NCBI GenBank assembly: GCA_030949825.1
Contig: JAUZSC010000037.1
Location: 62,001 to 126,000 of the forward strand
DNA: 64,000 nt
Source of the DNA: Sulfurimonas sp.
GTDB lineage: Bacteria; Campylobacterota; Campylobacteria; Campylobacterales; Sulfurimonadaceae
Direction: 5' to 3'
Part shown: in pieces, positions 17,874 through 31,045 of the stretch
Numbering within the stretch: position 1 is the first letter of the stretch
How the letters are laid out: each line of letters starts with the position of its first letter
The notes under the pieces: model-generated
Told to the model about the DNA's origin: nothing
The model's database searches: none
Seen by the model: only the letters and a program-made list of their open reading frames with translations
Position numbers and translations under genes: made by a program

Positions 17874-19559
17874 TTATGAGGAACAAGTAATATGAGAAAT
17901 TCCTGCTATTTCAAAAAACTCAGAAGGCTTTTCTCTGTAGTATTTCTCTTCTGTCTCAGATGACTGCTCAGCATAAGGATTGTTCATAATTTCTTGTAGC
18001 TCTTTTAAAGGTACATAGTTGCCTTTTTGAGCCTCTTTATAAACAGGGACAAGGAACCACTCTCGTAATGTATATTTTGGATTAACTTGTTTCATCTCTT
18101 TGGAGAGTTTTTCTCTAGATGCTGGACTCGTTACATTAATAAGTGCTTTCCATTTCTCCAGCCACTCAGACCAACTTTTTAAAATTTTCTTATCATATAC
18201 TGCGTCACCATAAAAGCTTTTTGCAAGTACACCAATATCATCAGGTACATTAGAAAGCTCTCGAAAAAAGATAGTGTAATCAACTGAAGTTTCTATCATA
18301 AGTACTACAAGTTCATTAAATAGACTTGCATTAAAAGTTTCTAAACCTAACTTAGATGCCCACATTTGTATCATTTTGAATTGCATAACATTTGAAAAAT
18401 CATTTAAAATATCATGGAGTTGTTCGATTTGTTTTGCATCTGAGCCAAGTAATGGTTCTAGTGATTTACAAAACATTGTAAAGTTACGCTCTGCTGCTTG
18501 GGGTTGATTTAAAAAGGAAAAATGAACTCCACCACCCGTCCACGGTTGATACTTAGGGTCAAACTTATCCATAAACCCAAATGGACCAAAATCGAGTGTA
18601 TAGCCACCTGCTGCACAGTTGTCACCATTAAAGTTCCCTTGACAGTAACCTACACGAATCCAATTTGCTACAAGTGAAGTAAGACGAGAACGAAACGCAT
18701 GGGCTAATAAAAGCACTTTTTCTTGAAGTGTTAAACTTAAGTCAATCTCATCACTGTATTCACGCTCGATTAAGTGTAAGACAATCATCTCTAACTCTTC
18801 CATCGCTTTAGGATGTTCATTTTTTCTAGCGCGACGAGCAAAAAGTTCAAGTTGACCTACGCGTAAAAAAGAGGGTGCAACGCGTGTTGTAATAGCAACA
18901 GCCTCTTCTATCATAACTTCGGGATCTCTAGAAAATGAATCATTACGAAACCATGGTCTCCTAACTTTCTCTGTTTGAGATACATACAAACTCAAAGAAC
19001 GGGAAGTTGGAATTCCAAGAGCGTGCATATGTTCTTGGGCTAAAAACTCTCGAACACTAGAGCGTAAAACTGCACGACCATCAGCTCCACGACAGTAAGG
19101 TGTTCTTCCTCCACCTTTAAGTTGCATCTCCCATCTTTTTCCATTTATGACAGCTTCAAGAATAGACATAGCTCGACCATCACCGTATCCATTTCCTGTT
19201 TTAAAAGGGCACTGGTCATAGTATTCTGTACCGTAGATAGAAAGTGCATATCCTGTTGCCCAACTAGTACGACGCAATGGATTAGGTAACTGGGAAGTAT
19301 CACCGCTAAACATTTGTATAAACTCTTTAGATGTTGCTAAGGTATCAGCAAATCCAAGTTCTCTAAAAAAAGTTTTACTATGCGTTATATAAATGGGAGA
19401 CTCAATCGGTGTAGGATTTACAGGAACATAATGCCCACTAAATACTTCTCGGGGTGAGTGATCCCTACCATCTTGTGTGGCATCTGGGTCAGGTTTGAGA
19501 GTATCCATGAGGGAATAGTCTGATAGTTGCGCTAAATCATCGAGTGTATTTACAGTCAT
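17874..19559 (-). CDS. selO: Protein adenylyltransferase SelO (YdiU family)
   Basis: A 561-residue pseudokinase-fold enzyme that transfers AMP from ATP to hydroxyl side chains, linked to redox homeostasis. Motifs: [18 protein letters not shown] near residue 122, [31 protein letters not shown] near 143-170, [29 protein letters not shown] near 300-330. The C-terminus is TCSS, the Cys version of the site that carries selenocysteine in animal SELENOO. Length is slightly above the E. coli protein (~480). It stands alone, convergent with the 151-residue gene. Confidence 0.92.
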   Translation of the reverse strand: MTVNTLDDLAQLSDYSLMDTLKPDPDATQDGRDHSPREVFSGHYVPVNPTPIESPIYITHSKTFFRELGFADTLATSKEFIQMFSGDTSQLPNPLRRTSWATGYALSIYGTEYYDQCPFKTGNGYGDGRAMSILEAVINGKRWEMQLKGGGRTPYCRGADGRAVLRSSVREFLAQEHMHALGIPTSRSLSLYVSQTEKVRRPWFRNDSFSRDPEVMIEEAVAITTRVAPSFLRVGQLELFARRARKNEHPKAMEELEMIVLHLIEREYSDEIDLSLTLQEKVLLLAHAFRSRLTSLVANWIRVGYCQGNFNGDNCAAGGYTLDFGPFGFMDKFDPKYQPWTGGGVHFSFLNQPQAAERNFTMFCKSLEPLLGSDAKQIEQLHDILNDFSNVMQFKMIQMWASKLGLETFNASLFNELVVLMIETSVDYTIFFRELSNVPDDIGVLAKSFYGDAVYDKKILKSWSEWLEKWKALINVTSPASREKLSKEMKQVNPKYTLREWFLVPVYKEAQKGNYVPLKELQEIMNNPYAEQSSETEEKYYREKPSEFFEIAGISHITCSS

Positions 19560-19710
19560 AATATCTTCCTTGTTTTAGAAATATAACATCTTATATCGCA
19601 ACTAGCTTAGCAAGACTTAAATCAAAAATACTATCAAAACAATTAAGCAATCTCTCATCACAATTTACCTACCCTACAAATAATAAATTAATTCAATAAA
19701 AAGAAAAATA

Positions 19711-21204
19711 ATGCCTAATAAATTAGAAAATCCAGTAGATTGGTGGCCTTGGTGTGATGAGGTATTTGCTAAAGCTAAGAAAGAGAATAAGGCTATATTT
19801 ATTAGTATAGGTTATTCGTCGTGCCATTGGTGTCATGTAATGCAAGAGACTGTATTTGAAAACAAAGAATGTGCAGATATATTAAATGAGAATTATGTGT
19901 GTATAAAGGTAGATAGAGAAGAGCGACCTGACATAGATAAGCATTATCAAGAAGTTCATCAGTTGTTAAACAAGCGGGCAGGTGGATGGCCTACATCTGT
20001 TTTTTGTACACCAGAAAATAAACCTATTTTTGCAGGAGCATACATACCGCCAGAGTCAAGTACTAGCAGTATCGAGGGAATGGGTTTTAAAGAACTCTCA
20101 GAACTTATAGCTTCTAAGGTGGCAGATGGAGATGAAGAACTTTTTAAAAATGCTAATGAGGCTCAAGACTTTTTAGCTAAGGTTGAACATCCTAAAGAAG
20201 CTACAGTTTTAAAAGAAGATTTTACAAAAAACTTTATGCTTCAAGTGAAAAACAACTTTGACACAAAAAACGGTGGTTTTTCTCCTGCTCCAAAGTTTCC
20301 ACAAGCGAGTACACTTAACACGCTAATGGCAGTAGATAAACTCTACGATGATAAAGCAGCAAAAGCTATGCTAATTCAAACCTTAGATGCTATGAAAAAA
20401 GGTGGAATATATGACCTTGCAGATGGTGGTTTTTATCGTTATGCAAGCGATGACAATTGGCAAGTCCCTCATCTTGAAAAAATGCTTTATGATAATGCCT
20501 TACTTTGTGAAACATATACGAATGCCTATCTAACATATAAAGAGGAGTCCTATTTAGCTATTGCAAAAGGATGTGCTGACTTTTGCTATAAGTTTATGAG
20601 TGAAGATGATTTATTTTATAGTTCTTTAGATGCAGGTACTAACTATGACAAAAAGATACAAACATCATGGTCGGCTATGATGATTAAAGCTTTGTTTACT
20701 CTGGGACAAGTTGATGATCAGTATACAAAAAGAGCAATTGCATCACTCGATGCACTTATGAAAACACTTTATAAAGAAGGGAAACTTTATCATACTATGC
20801 TTATAGATAAAGAGCCTAAAGTAGAAGGATTTTTAGAAGATTATGCTTATCTTTCTTTGGCATTTATATCTGCTTATAAACATACCCAAGATGAAATGCA
20901 TCTTATTAATGCACAGAGACTGATAAACAAGTCACTTGAGAAGTTTTATAGAAATGGTCTTTGGAACTTTAACGAAGGAGAGTTTTTAACGAAGGCAGAA
21001 GTTCATGACAACACATATATAAGCCCAGTAAGTATTATGATAGATGCTATGTTATCTCTTGCTAGTTTACTTGAAGATAAGAAATACACACACTTTGCTT
21101 ACAAAACATTAGAGTATAACTCTTATGAACTTGGACGAAAACCTGTCCTTTATCCTCATATGTTGACACAAACTTTAAGGTATTTAAAGGTCCATAGAGA
21201 TTAA
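19711..21204 (+). CDS. DUF255 thioredoxin-like protein with six-hairpin domain (YyaL/SPATA20-like)
   Basis: A 497-residue protein. Residues 1-160 are a DUF255 thioredoxin-like domain: [16 protein letters not shown], then [10 protein letters not shown] (CHWC pair) and [15 protein letters not shown]. The remainder resembles the alpha/alpha six-hairpin glycosidase-like region ([41 protein letters not shown]). Family members are usually ~620-690 residues, so this is a short form lacking C-terminal sequence. The function of the family is poorly known. Confidence 0.85.
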   Translation: MPNKLENPVDWWPWCDEVFAKAKKENKAIFISIGYSSCHWCHVMQETVFENKECADILNENYVCIKVDREERPDIDKHYQEVHQLLNKRAGGWPTSVFCTPENKPIFAGAYIPPESSTSSIEGMGFKELSELIASKVADGDEELFKNANEAQDFLAKVEHPKEATVLKEDFTKNFMLQVKNNFDTKNGGFSPAPKFPQASTLNTLMAVDKLYDDKAAKAMLIQTLDAMKKGGIYDLADGGFYRYASDDNWQVPHLEKMLYDNALLCETYTNAYLTYKEESYLAIAKGCADFCYKFMSEDDLFYSSLDAGTNYDKKIQTSWSAMMIKALFTLGQVDDQYTKRAIASLDALMKTLYKEGKLYHTMLIDKEPKVEGFLEDYAYLSLAFISAYKHTQDEMHLINAQRLINKSLEKFYRNGLWNFNEGEFLTKAEVHDNTYISPVSIMIDAMLSLASLLEDKKYTHFAYKTLEYNSYELGRKPVLYPHMLTQTLRYLKVHRD

Positions 21205-21229
21205 AATTCTTTTATAAATAAACTTTTGC

Positions 21230-21235
21230 TATAAT
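21230..21235 (+). promoter_or_regulatory. -10 element for plsC-pdxJ-pdxA
   Basis: TATAAT preceded by TTTTGC, 29 bases upstream of the plsC ATG in a short intergenic gap. The three downstream genes overlap and are likely driven from here. Confidence 0.55.
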
Positions 21236-21263
21236 TTATAGATAAATAACAAAAAGGTGATAG

Positions 21264-21971
21264 ATGCTTAAAAAAATTGGTAAATATATATTTATGATTG
21301 AACTTGGATTAAAATATATTGGTATTTTCAAAAAAACATTCTTTCATCCCTCTATTACCCTCAAACCAGCTTATCAACAGCTTTCTCACGATAGACAAGC
21401 CTACGCAAACTCTACATTAAAATTTTTAAACATAGAGGTTGAGGTAATTGGTTCTCTTCCTAAAGAAGATAAAATTCTCTATGCAATCAATCATCGTTCT
21501 CTTTTAGACATCTTAGTGATGGAAAATATATTTTCAAAAAGTAACAAAAATGGTTCGTGGATAGCAAAAAAAGATTTGTTTGATAATGTTTTATATGGTA
21601 AGTTTTTTGAGTACAGTGGCTGTATGAGCGTAGATTTAAATAACGGCAAGGGTATGCTTAAATTTTTTAGATCTATGAAAAAAACGCTTGCAAAAGTAGA
21701 TGATTTCAACATCTATATATTTCCCGAAGGTGAGCGAAACAAAGACAAGTGTATTTTAGAGTTTCAAAGCGGTGCAGAAAAAATTGCTAAAGCAAATAAA
21801 CTTTCTATTGTCCCTGTTTTTATTGATGATACTTTAGAAAAAGTGTTTGCAGATGCTCCCTTTGAAGATAAAAAAACAGTACGCGTATTTATTGGTGATG
21901 TAATTACTGAGGGTGATTTAACAACAAACTACAAGGCACTTATTCATAGTACTAGTCAAGGTGCATGCTAA
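21264..21971 (+). CDS. plsC: 1-acyl-sn-glycerol-3-phosphate acyltransferase
   Basis: A 235-residue LPLAT-family membrane-associated enzyme that acylates lysophosphatidic acid to phosphatidic acid. The catalytic NHRSLLDIL (HX4D) is near residue 76 and the glycerol-phosphate site FPEGERNKDK near 153. The N-terminal hydrophobic stretch fits membrane attachment. The stop codon overlaps the start of pdxJ (TAATG), so phospholipid and pyridoxal synthesis genes form one transcript. Confidence 0.88.
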   Translation: MLKKIGKYIFMIELGLKYIGIFKKTFFHPSITLKPAYQQLSHDRQAYANSTLKFLNIEVEVIGSLPKEDKILYAINHRSLLDILVMENIFSKSNKNGSWIAKKDLFDNVLYGKFFEYSGCMSVDLNNGKGMLKFFRSMKKTLAKVDDFNIYIFPEGERNKDKCILEFQSGAEKIAKANKLSIVPVFIDDTLEKVFADAPFEDKKTVRVFIGDVITEGDLTTNYKALIHSTSQGAC

Positions 21972-22737
21972 TGAGACTTGGTGTAAACATAGATCATGTA
22001 GCAGTCCTTCGAGAAGCTCGACGCGTTAATGACCCAGATATTTTAAATGCTCTTTATGTAGCTTGTGCAAATGGTGCTGATCAGATTACGATTCACTTAA
22101 GAGAAGACAGACGACATATTCAAGATAGTGATGTGAAAAATATTATGATGCATTCAAGTGTACATGTGAATTTAGAATGTTCTATTGATAGAAAAATTTT
22201 AGACATAGTAGCAGGTGTTAAACCCCACCGTGCAACCTTAGTTCCAGAAAAAAGAGAAGAAGTTACAACAGAGGGTGGACTTGATGTTTTTGGAAGTGAA
22301 GATGCTATTGGCTATGCCATAGAATTACTCCATGATTCACTTATTCCAGTTTCATTGTTTGTTGATCCAAGTATAGAAGCTATGGAAAAGTCTAAAGACT
22401 TAGGTGCTGAGATGGTTGAACTCCATACTGGAACTTTCGCTAATTTATTTGCCATGTTAAATTCAAATCTAGGACACTCAAACCACTCTGTAAAAGAGCT
22501 TGAGTTACCTCGTTATGAGTTAAGTGAGAGACTTGAGCAATCACTTCAAGATATTAAAGACTCAGCTATTCATGCGCATAAGCTTGGACTTGAAGTTGCT
22601 GCTGGACATGGACTGAACTATCATAATGTTCATGAAATGATGAGAATAGAAGAAATTATAGAGTTAAATATTGGTCAAAGTATTATCGCTCGAAGTGTTT
22701 TTTCTGGTTTAGCAGATGCAGTTGCGGAGATGAAACG

Positions 22738-22750
<13 letters not shown>
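21971..22750 (+). CDS. pdxJ: Pyridoxine 5'-phosphate synthase
   Basis: PdxJ condenses 3-amino-2-oxopropyl phosphate with deoxyxylulose 5-phosphate in the final step of DXP-dependent vitamin B6 synthesis. The sequence shows MRLGVNIDHVAVLREARR at the start, HLREDRRHI near residue 43, and AAGHGLNYHN plus NIGQSIIARSVF near the end, all family hallmarks. I place the start at ATG 21971, which overlaps the plsC stop (TAATG); an ATG at 21965 is two codons earlier. It is followed by pdxA, which makes the other substrate. Confidence 0.94.
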
Positions 22751-24808
<2,058 letters not shown>

Positions 24809-24875
24809 TTAACATTATATCATTCTAAGTAGCTTTGTTGTAGAATTCATTAAAATATTTCAGTAAGGTGTAACC

Positions 24876-25442
24876 ATGGCAACAGTAGGAATGAGTGATA
24901 TCAAAAAAAATGTTCGTTTAATCGTAGGTGAAGTACCTTATAAAATCGTAGATTTTCAACATGTTAAACCCGGTAAAGGTGCGGCATTTGTTCGTATGAA
25001 AATGAAAAGTTTTACAACTGGAAGAGTAGTTGAGAAAACTGTTCATGCGGGTGATAAGTTTGAAGTACCAATCATCGATTTTAAAACGATGCAATACCTT
25101 TACGATGATGGTGATATGTACCAGTTTATGGACAATGAAACATTCGATCAACTCGGTCTTACATACGATCAATGTGATGACGCTGCAAAATGGCTAAAAG
25201 ATGGAACAAATGTAGATATGATTTTCTTTAAAGAACAAGCTATCTCTGTACAAGCTCCTGAGACAATGGAACTTATCATCACTGAAACACCTCCAAACTT
25301 TAAAGGTGACACATCAAGTGGAAGTAAAAAACCAGCGACACTAGAAACAGGTGCTGTTGTTCAAGTTCCTTACCATGTACTTGAGGGTGATTTAATAAAA
25401 GTAAATACTGTAGACTGTGAATTTCTAGGAAAAGTTAAATAA
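24876..25442 (+). CDS. efp: Translation elongation factor P
   Basis: A 188-residue EF-P that relieves ribosome stalling at polyproline. The N-terminal domain has HVKPGKGAAFVRMKMKSFTTG with the Lys at the loop tip (~K34) that is modified in many bacteria, and the C-terminal OB domains end with ETGAVVQVPYHVLEGDLIKV. Length and domains are standard. It is the last core gene before the defence island. Confidence 0.95.
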   Translation: MATVGMSDIKKNVRLIVGEVPYKIVDFQHVKPGKGAAFVRMKMKSFTTGRVVEKTVHAGDKFEVPIIDFKTMQYLYDDGDMYQFMDNETFDQLGLTYDQCDDAAKWLKDGTNVDMIFFKEQAISVQAPETMELIITETPPNFKGDTSSGSKKPATLETGAVVQVPYHVLEGDLIKVNTVDCEFLGKVK

Positions 25443-25476
25443 ACTTTACTCAATAACTAAGCAGAGGGAAGATTAA

Positions 25477-26907
25477 TTGACTTATGAATATTTAAAACAT
25501 ATAAAATTAACAAACCAAACTCTAAAACTACTGAGTGCAGATAATTTTGCATTCATGCTTAGTTTTTTTCATCTTATCTTTATACAAAAAAAGAAACTTT
25601 ACTCTTGTTCATTCTGAGATAGTGCAGCTCTTAGATGATTATCTTTTTGAGATAAATAGCATCTACGAAAGGGCATATCCAAAAACTGCAAAAGAGTATT
25701 TAGATGACTTTGTAAATGATAAAAATGGATATCTTAGAAAATATCATGGCGATTCTGATGAGCCACTTTACGAACTTACTCCTCCAACTTCAAAAGCATT
25801 AGAATTTATAGAATCATTAAAAAAGAATGAATTTATAGCAAGTCAAAGTAAGTTTAACATAGTTTTTGAACTTCTCCAAGAGTTAGAATTTGAAACAAAT
25901 ATGGACACAAAACAAAGAATTGAAAAACTTTTAGAGCAAAAAAGAGAAATAGATCAGCAAATAGAAGATATAAAAAACAAAAAAGATTTGCGTTTTGATA
26001 GTGCAAGGATAAAAGAGCATTATATGCTACTTGATGAGATTGTTAGAAAATTAAAATATGATTTTTCACAAATGGAATACAATTTTAGAGATTTAAATAA
26101 GCTAGCAATGGAGCAAATAACTCTAAGAGACACTCTAAAAAGTGGTGTACTAGAATCTGTTTTTGAAGTTGAAAATGAAATTAGACAAAGTGATCAGGGT
26201 AAAAGTTTTTTTGCTTTTTGGCAACTCCTTACAGATGGAGATAAAAATAAAAAACTAGAAGAGATGCTAGAAAACCTTTACAAAATCAAGACGATTAAAG
26301 CCTTTGATAGTGATGAAAAACTCAAAAACATGAAGTATGACTTACTAAAAAGTGCAGATAAAATCTATAGAGTTTCAGCAAAACTCATAGAACAACTCAG
26401 AAGATTTATAGATGACAGAATATGGATAGAAAATAAACGCGTACTTGACTTATGTAAAAACATAGAAAAAACAGCACTTGATTTAAAACAAAACGAACCA
26501 AAACAAAGAAACTTTTTTCATATAAAAGGAAGTAATGTAAAAATAGACTCCATAGGCTCAAAAAAACTTTTCACACCTAAAAAACGAGAGTTGTTTAAAA
26601 ATGAAGAACTCGAAGAAGTAATCGATGTTAATATGGATAGTTTTTATAATCTTTTTATGTAGATGAAGATGAGCTTAAACAAAATATAGCGACACTTCTT
26701 CTGCATAAAAAACAAGTCACACTCTTAGAAGTGCTACAAAAGTACCCTATAAAAAAAGGTATAAGTGAAGTAGTCGCCTATGTTTCTATTGCTAAAAATT
26801 CTGACAATACAATGATAGACGAGATGCAAGCACAAATAATAGAAATTAGAGACTTTGACAATAAGACTAAAAAAATAAATTTGGCTAATATAATTTTTTT
26901 AAAATAA
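25477..26907 (+). CDS. jetA: Wadjet protein JetA (DUF3375), apparent frameshifts
   Basis: A ~476-residue DUF3375 protein, the kleisin-like subunit of type I Wadjet, which senses and cuts small circular plasmids. The opening TYEYLKHIKLTNQTLKLLSA followed by FAFMLSFFHLIF, then VQLLDDYL, YPKTAKEYLDDF and DEPLYELTP, match DUF3375. The start is TTG 25477 after GAGGGAAG. The frame breaks at seven A (25586-25592, one extra) and five T (26652-26656, one missing); correction gives continuous sequence ending ANIIFLK. In canonical loci jetB follows directly; here it lies 9 kb downstream. Confidence 0.85.
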
Positions 26908-26922
26908 AAAAGAAAGATTTTT

Positions 26923-26953
26923 TATAATATATTTATGATAAAAACTGTAGAAT
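26923..26953 (+). promoter_or_regulatory. Candidate promoter(s) of the restriction-modification module
   Basis: Between jetA and mod lie TATAAT (26923-26928) and TAGAAT (26948-26953), with GAGGG just before the mod ATG. Either could drive mod independently of jetA. This is inferred from -10-like sequence only. Confidence 0.35.
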
Positions 26954-26987
26954 CTATCCTTATACGAGTTACATTACAGAGGGCTAA

Positions 26988-29372
26988 ATGCAAAACAATA
27001 CATTATCAAAAAACAGACAAGCTTTCTACTCACAACTTGAGTCAATGTTCGCAGGTCGTGAATTAGAAAACTTTAAAGGTAAGAGTGGTTTTGCTAATCT
27101 TTTATCAATAAAATCAGAATACTTTAAACATATAAAAAAAGAATTAGAATCTAAAATAAAAAAAACTTTTAATGCCTCAAATACTGAAAATGAACTTTAT
27201 GTAAAAGCCTTTACTTTTTTTGATAGTTTTTTAAATGAAACTGGATGCCCATATTTTAATAAAACAGAATTTTATAAAAACCTTTATGAAAAAGTTTATA
27301 CAAACTCTTCTGATACTGCACTATTTTATAAAACAAGTAAGCTTTACTATGTAAAAAGTGATAGTGTTCCTGCAAATGCTGACTATGATATAAAAAATGA
27401 TAATGAAGAGATTTCAAGAGCTAAAATAATTTTTGAAGTAAGTGATGATTTAAAGTACTCATCTACAAATGAAAAGAAAGAGTTAAAATTTATACTAAAA
27501 GATTTAAGTAAAGGGGAAAAGAGTATCACTCTTTTAGTTCTTTATAAAGGTCAAACGATAGATTTAGGGGATGATTATAGTTTTGAGTTAAACTCTAAAA
27601 TATCAGATAAAGAATATGAACTAACATCTTCAAATAAAACAAACCTAAATAAATTTGATGAACTTTTAGATAGTTATGAATTAGATATAACTCCTAATGA
27701 ACTCTCAAAAGCAATACATACCTATAAAAAACAAAGAGAGGTAGATTTTTTTATACATAAAGATAGTGCAAACTTTCTAAAAGAACAGTTTAACCTTTAT
27801 ATGTATAGCTATCTTTTTAATGATGATGAGATTAAATTTAATGATTGGGATATAGATAGACTTCAACAGATTAAAAATATAAAAGAGATTATATTTGAGA
27901 CTATTGAACTTATATCAAAATTTGAAGATGAATTACGGGCTATGTGGTTGAAGCCTAAGTTTGTAAGAGGTTTAAATTATATTATTACTCTTGATAAGAT
28001 TGATGAAAATTTACATAATGAAATAATAAAAAACAAAGACTTATTAAATGAATGGAAAGAACTAGAGTTAAGTTTAGATAATAAATATTTACCAGTTGAT
28101 ACACAATACTTAACTAGTGAATTAAAATATAAAATACTAAGTTCTTTTAATAATTTAGATGAAATAACAGATGGTGTACTTATTAAAAGTGATAATTTTC
28201 AAGCTTTAAATACAATACTTCCTAAATATAAAGGGCTTATTGATTTAATGTATATAGACCCTCCTTTTAATACTGGTAGTGATTTTGAATATAAAGATAA
28301 ATTTCAAGATAGTAGTTGGTTGACCTTAATGGAAAATAGACTTACTTTAAGTAAAGATTTATTAAGTGATATAGGAAGTTTTTATTTACACTTAGATGAA
28401 AATGCAAACTATAGAGGTAGAGAATTACTTAATAATACTTTTGGAGCAGAAAACTTTCAAAGAGAAATTGTTTGGGATATTCAAGTATTATCAGGGTTTA
28501 AAACATTAGCACCAAATTGGATACGAGGACACGATTTAATTTTATATTATTCTAAAAATCCTAAACCTTTATTTCATAAATTGAAACAACCACATACTAA
28601 AGCATATGAAGATATGTTTACAGGTGTTGAAGGTAATAGAAAATATATGGTTGCTCATGGCTCTAAAAGATATTGGGATGAAGTAGAGAAAAAAGGGAAA
28701 CCATTTGGAGATGTATGGTCAGATATTATGTCTTTTCAACAGCAACCAACTGCAGGTGAGCGTATAAAAGGAAATATAACACAAAAACCAGAGACACTTA
28801 CTCAGCGAATAATTAAAGCTTCAACAAATAAAAATTCATTTGTTATGGATTATTTTAGTGGTAGTGGAACAACAATAAATACAGCACATAAATTAGGTCG
28901 TAAGTGGATAGGTGTTGAAATGGGAAATCATTTTGAAACTGTAAATATTCCACGAATTAAAAAAACATTGTCAGGACTTATAACAGGAATAAGTAAAAAA
29001 CTCGAAAAAGAAAATAATCTTAAAAAAGGTGGAATAGTTAAATACTATGAGCTTGAAACATATGAAGATGTTCTAAGTAAAGCGCAATATTCACTAAGTA
29101 AAGACAGCTTGATAGATTTATATCAAAGTGAAAAATTAGCTACGAATAAAGTAGTAAATATAGATAGTGATAGTGTAAAATTAAATATTAATGAAATTTA
29201 TAATGATATTGATATTTTTGAAACTATCTCAAATACTACTGGATTTAGAATAAAAAAACTTTATGAAGACAGATGTATATTTTTAGATGGAGATAAAGAA
29301 GTAGAGGTTAAAAAAGACAAGTTGTTATTTAGTGAGTATCCATTTCTTAGAAAACTTGTTTGGTGGAAATAA
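26988..29372 (+). CDS. mod: Type III-like DNA adenine methyltransferase (Mod)
   Basis: A 794-residue N6-adenine methyltransferase. Catalytic motif IV is LMYIDPPFNTGSDFEYKDKF near residue 420, and the SAM-binding motif I, MDYFSGSGTT, comes later (~620), the beta-class order of type III Mod proteins. Between them lies the probable target recognition region. About 400 residues precede DPPF, much more than the ~100 of a classical type III Mod; that part is helical with no domain I can name. The gene is intact, with visibly AT-rich codon use. It is followed without a gap by the DUF262 gene and then by res. Confidence 0.88.
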   Translation: MQNNTLSKNRQAFYSQLESMFAGRELENFKGKSGFANLLSIKSEYFKHIKKELESKIKKTFNASNTENELYVKAFTFFDSFLNETGCPYFNKTEFYKNLYEKVYTNSSDTALFYKTSKLYYVKSDSVPANADYDIKNDNEEISRAKIIFEVSDDLKYSSTNEKKELKFILKDLSKGEKSITLLVLYKGQTIDLGDDYSFELNSKISDKEYELTSSNKTNLNKFDELLDSYELDITPNELSKAIHTYKKQREVDFFIHKDSANFLKEQFNLYMYSYLFNDDEIKFNDWDIDRLQQIKNIKEIIFETIELISKFEDELRAMWLKPKFVRGLNYIITLDKIDENLHNEIIKNKDLLNEWKELELSLDNKYLPVDTQYLTSELKYKILSSFNNLDEITDGVLIKSDNFQALNTILPKYKGLIDLMYIDPPFNTGSDFEYKDKFQDSSWLTLMENRLTLSKDLLSDIGSFYLHLDENANYRGRELLNNTFGAENFQREIVWDIQVLSGFKTLAPNWIRGHDLILYYSKNPKPLFHKLKQPHTKAYEDMFTGVEGNRKYMVAHGSKRYWDEVEKKGKPFGDVWSDIMSFQQQPTAGERIKGNITQKPETLTQRIIKASTNKNSFVMDYFSGSGTTINTAHKLGRKWIGVEMGNHFETVNIPRIKKTLSGLITGISKKLEKENNLKKGGIVKYYELETYEDVLSKAQYSLSKDSLIDLYQSEKLATNKVVNIDSDSVKLNINEIYNDIDIFETISNTTGFRIKKLYEDRCIFLDGDKEVEVKKDKLLFSEYPFLRKLVWWK

Positions 29373-31045
29373 ATGTTAAAAACAAAAAAAACTAACTTTT
29401 ATCAGATTTTTTTTAAAAGGTAACTTCATAATTCCAGATTATCAAAGAGGATATGTTTGGGAAGAAAATGAGTTAAATGATTTTTATAATGATATTAAAA
29501 ATATAGTTGAATTAAAAAAATTTAAAACTGCTCATTTTTTAGGAAATATTCTTTTAAAAAAAAGAAATACTAGTTATGAAATTATTGATGGTCAACAAAG
29601 ATTTGTTACTATTATTTTATTTATAAAAGCCTTTGAAAAAGTTTATAGTATTTATAAACCAGAACTTAGAAAAAGATATATTCCTAAAATATTTGAAAAT
29701 AATTTAACTGTGAATGATGGGGATAATATTTTTGACTCTATAATTTATAATACATTTAATGAAAGTAGCGAAATAAGAGATAAGTCTTCTGAAAAAATAA
29801 AAAAAGCATATTTATACTTCATAGATAAAATTGATAATAATGGTCAACCATTATTTAAAAAAACAATTAATACAGATGAAAGTTTATATAGAGTTTTAAT
29901 GAGATTGTTTTTTATTGAGATTGAGATTGACTCGGAAGTAAATCCTTACCTTATTTTTGAAACATTAAATGCAAGGGGTGTGGAACTTAATATATCTGAT
30001 TTAGTTAAAAGCCATTTAATAGAAAAAAGCTCAAACTCTCAACATACAAATAGAGAATGGAATAGAATAACAAATGGAATAGAAACAGACTTTGAGAAGA
30101 TATTTCAATTCTTTTATAATACTAGACATAATAAGAAAAGACTATTAAAAGATATTACTGTAAGTATTTCTAATCCAGACACCGTAAATAATTTCTTGCA
30201 AAAACTTTCTGAATATACAACTACTTATAAAAAATTTAGTGATTTATCTCAAACATACTCTATTCAAGAAGTACAAACCTACATTAGCTATTTAAATCAT
30301 TTAGGTAATGATTTTTTTTAAAATTTTAGCTATTCCAGCACAAAATAAATTTTCTGATTCTGAATTCTTAAAACTTTTAAAATTATGCGAAGTATTTATT
30401 TTTAGGTATATTGTAGTAACAAAAAAAGATGAAAGAGTTTTAGTAAATAATTTTTATAATGTAGCAAGAAAAATTAATAATGATGAAGTTACAACTGCAA
30501 ATGAAGTTTACAACCTTATCCATAAAGAAATTTTTGTAGATGATGAAGAATTTGAAAATGCTTTTTCATATGTTAAGTTTATTTATGCAAAAAGAGCACC
30601 AAATAATTATCATAATAAGACAAAATTAGTAAAATATACTTTATATAGACTAGAGAACTACTTAAGAGGTGACTTACAATTAAGTTTAGTTGCAACAGGA
30701 ACTAATGATGTCTCAATAGAGCATATTGAAAATGAAAGTTCGACAAGTATAGCTGATGAACATAAGTATAGATTAGGGAATTATGCTTTAATGAAAGAAT
30801 CAGATAATAATGAGATGGGAAGAAGAAGTATGACTTTTACCGATAAAAGAACAAGTCCTTTTTATGAGAATAGTCAATACTTAACATTAATTGGTGGAAT
30901 TAAGAATAATAATACACTATCTCATGCAAAAAGTCCTACGGTAATGAATGAAGAAAACATAAAAAGAAGACAAAGACAAATGGCTAAAATAGCTGTTGAT
31001 TTATGGAGTCTTCATGCAGGACAATTTGCACTGGATAGTATCTAA
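29373..31045 (+). CDS. DUF262/DUF1524 (GmrSD-type) protein, apparent frameshifts
   Basis: A ~557-residue protein after correcting two T/A-run breaks (29407-29418 and 30312-30319). The N-terminal DUF262 domain shows IPDYQRGYVWE and the nucleotide-binding EIIDGQQRFVTI; later FETLNARGVELNISDLVKS. The C-terminal DUF1524 HNH-like part shows SIEHIENESS and HKYRLGNYALMK. This architecture matches GmrSD-type IV restriction enzymes that cut modified DNA. It starts one base after mod and its stop overlaps the res start (TAATG), so it is a coupled middle gene of the mod-X-res operon. Confidence 0.8.
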
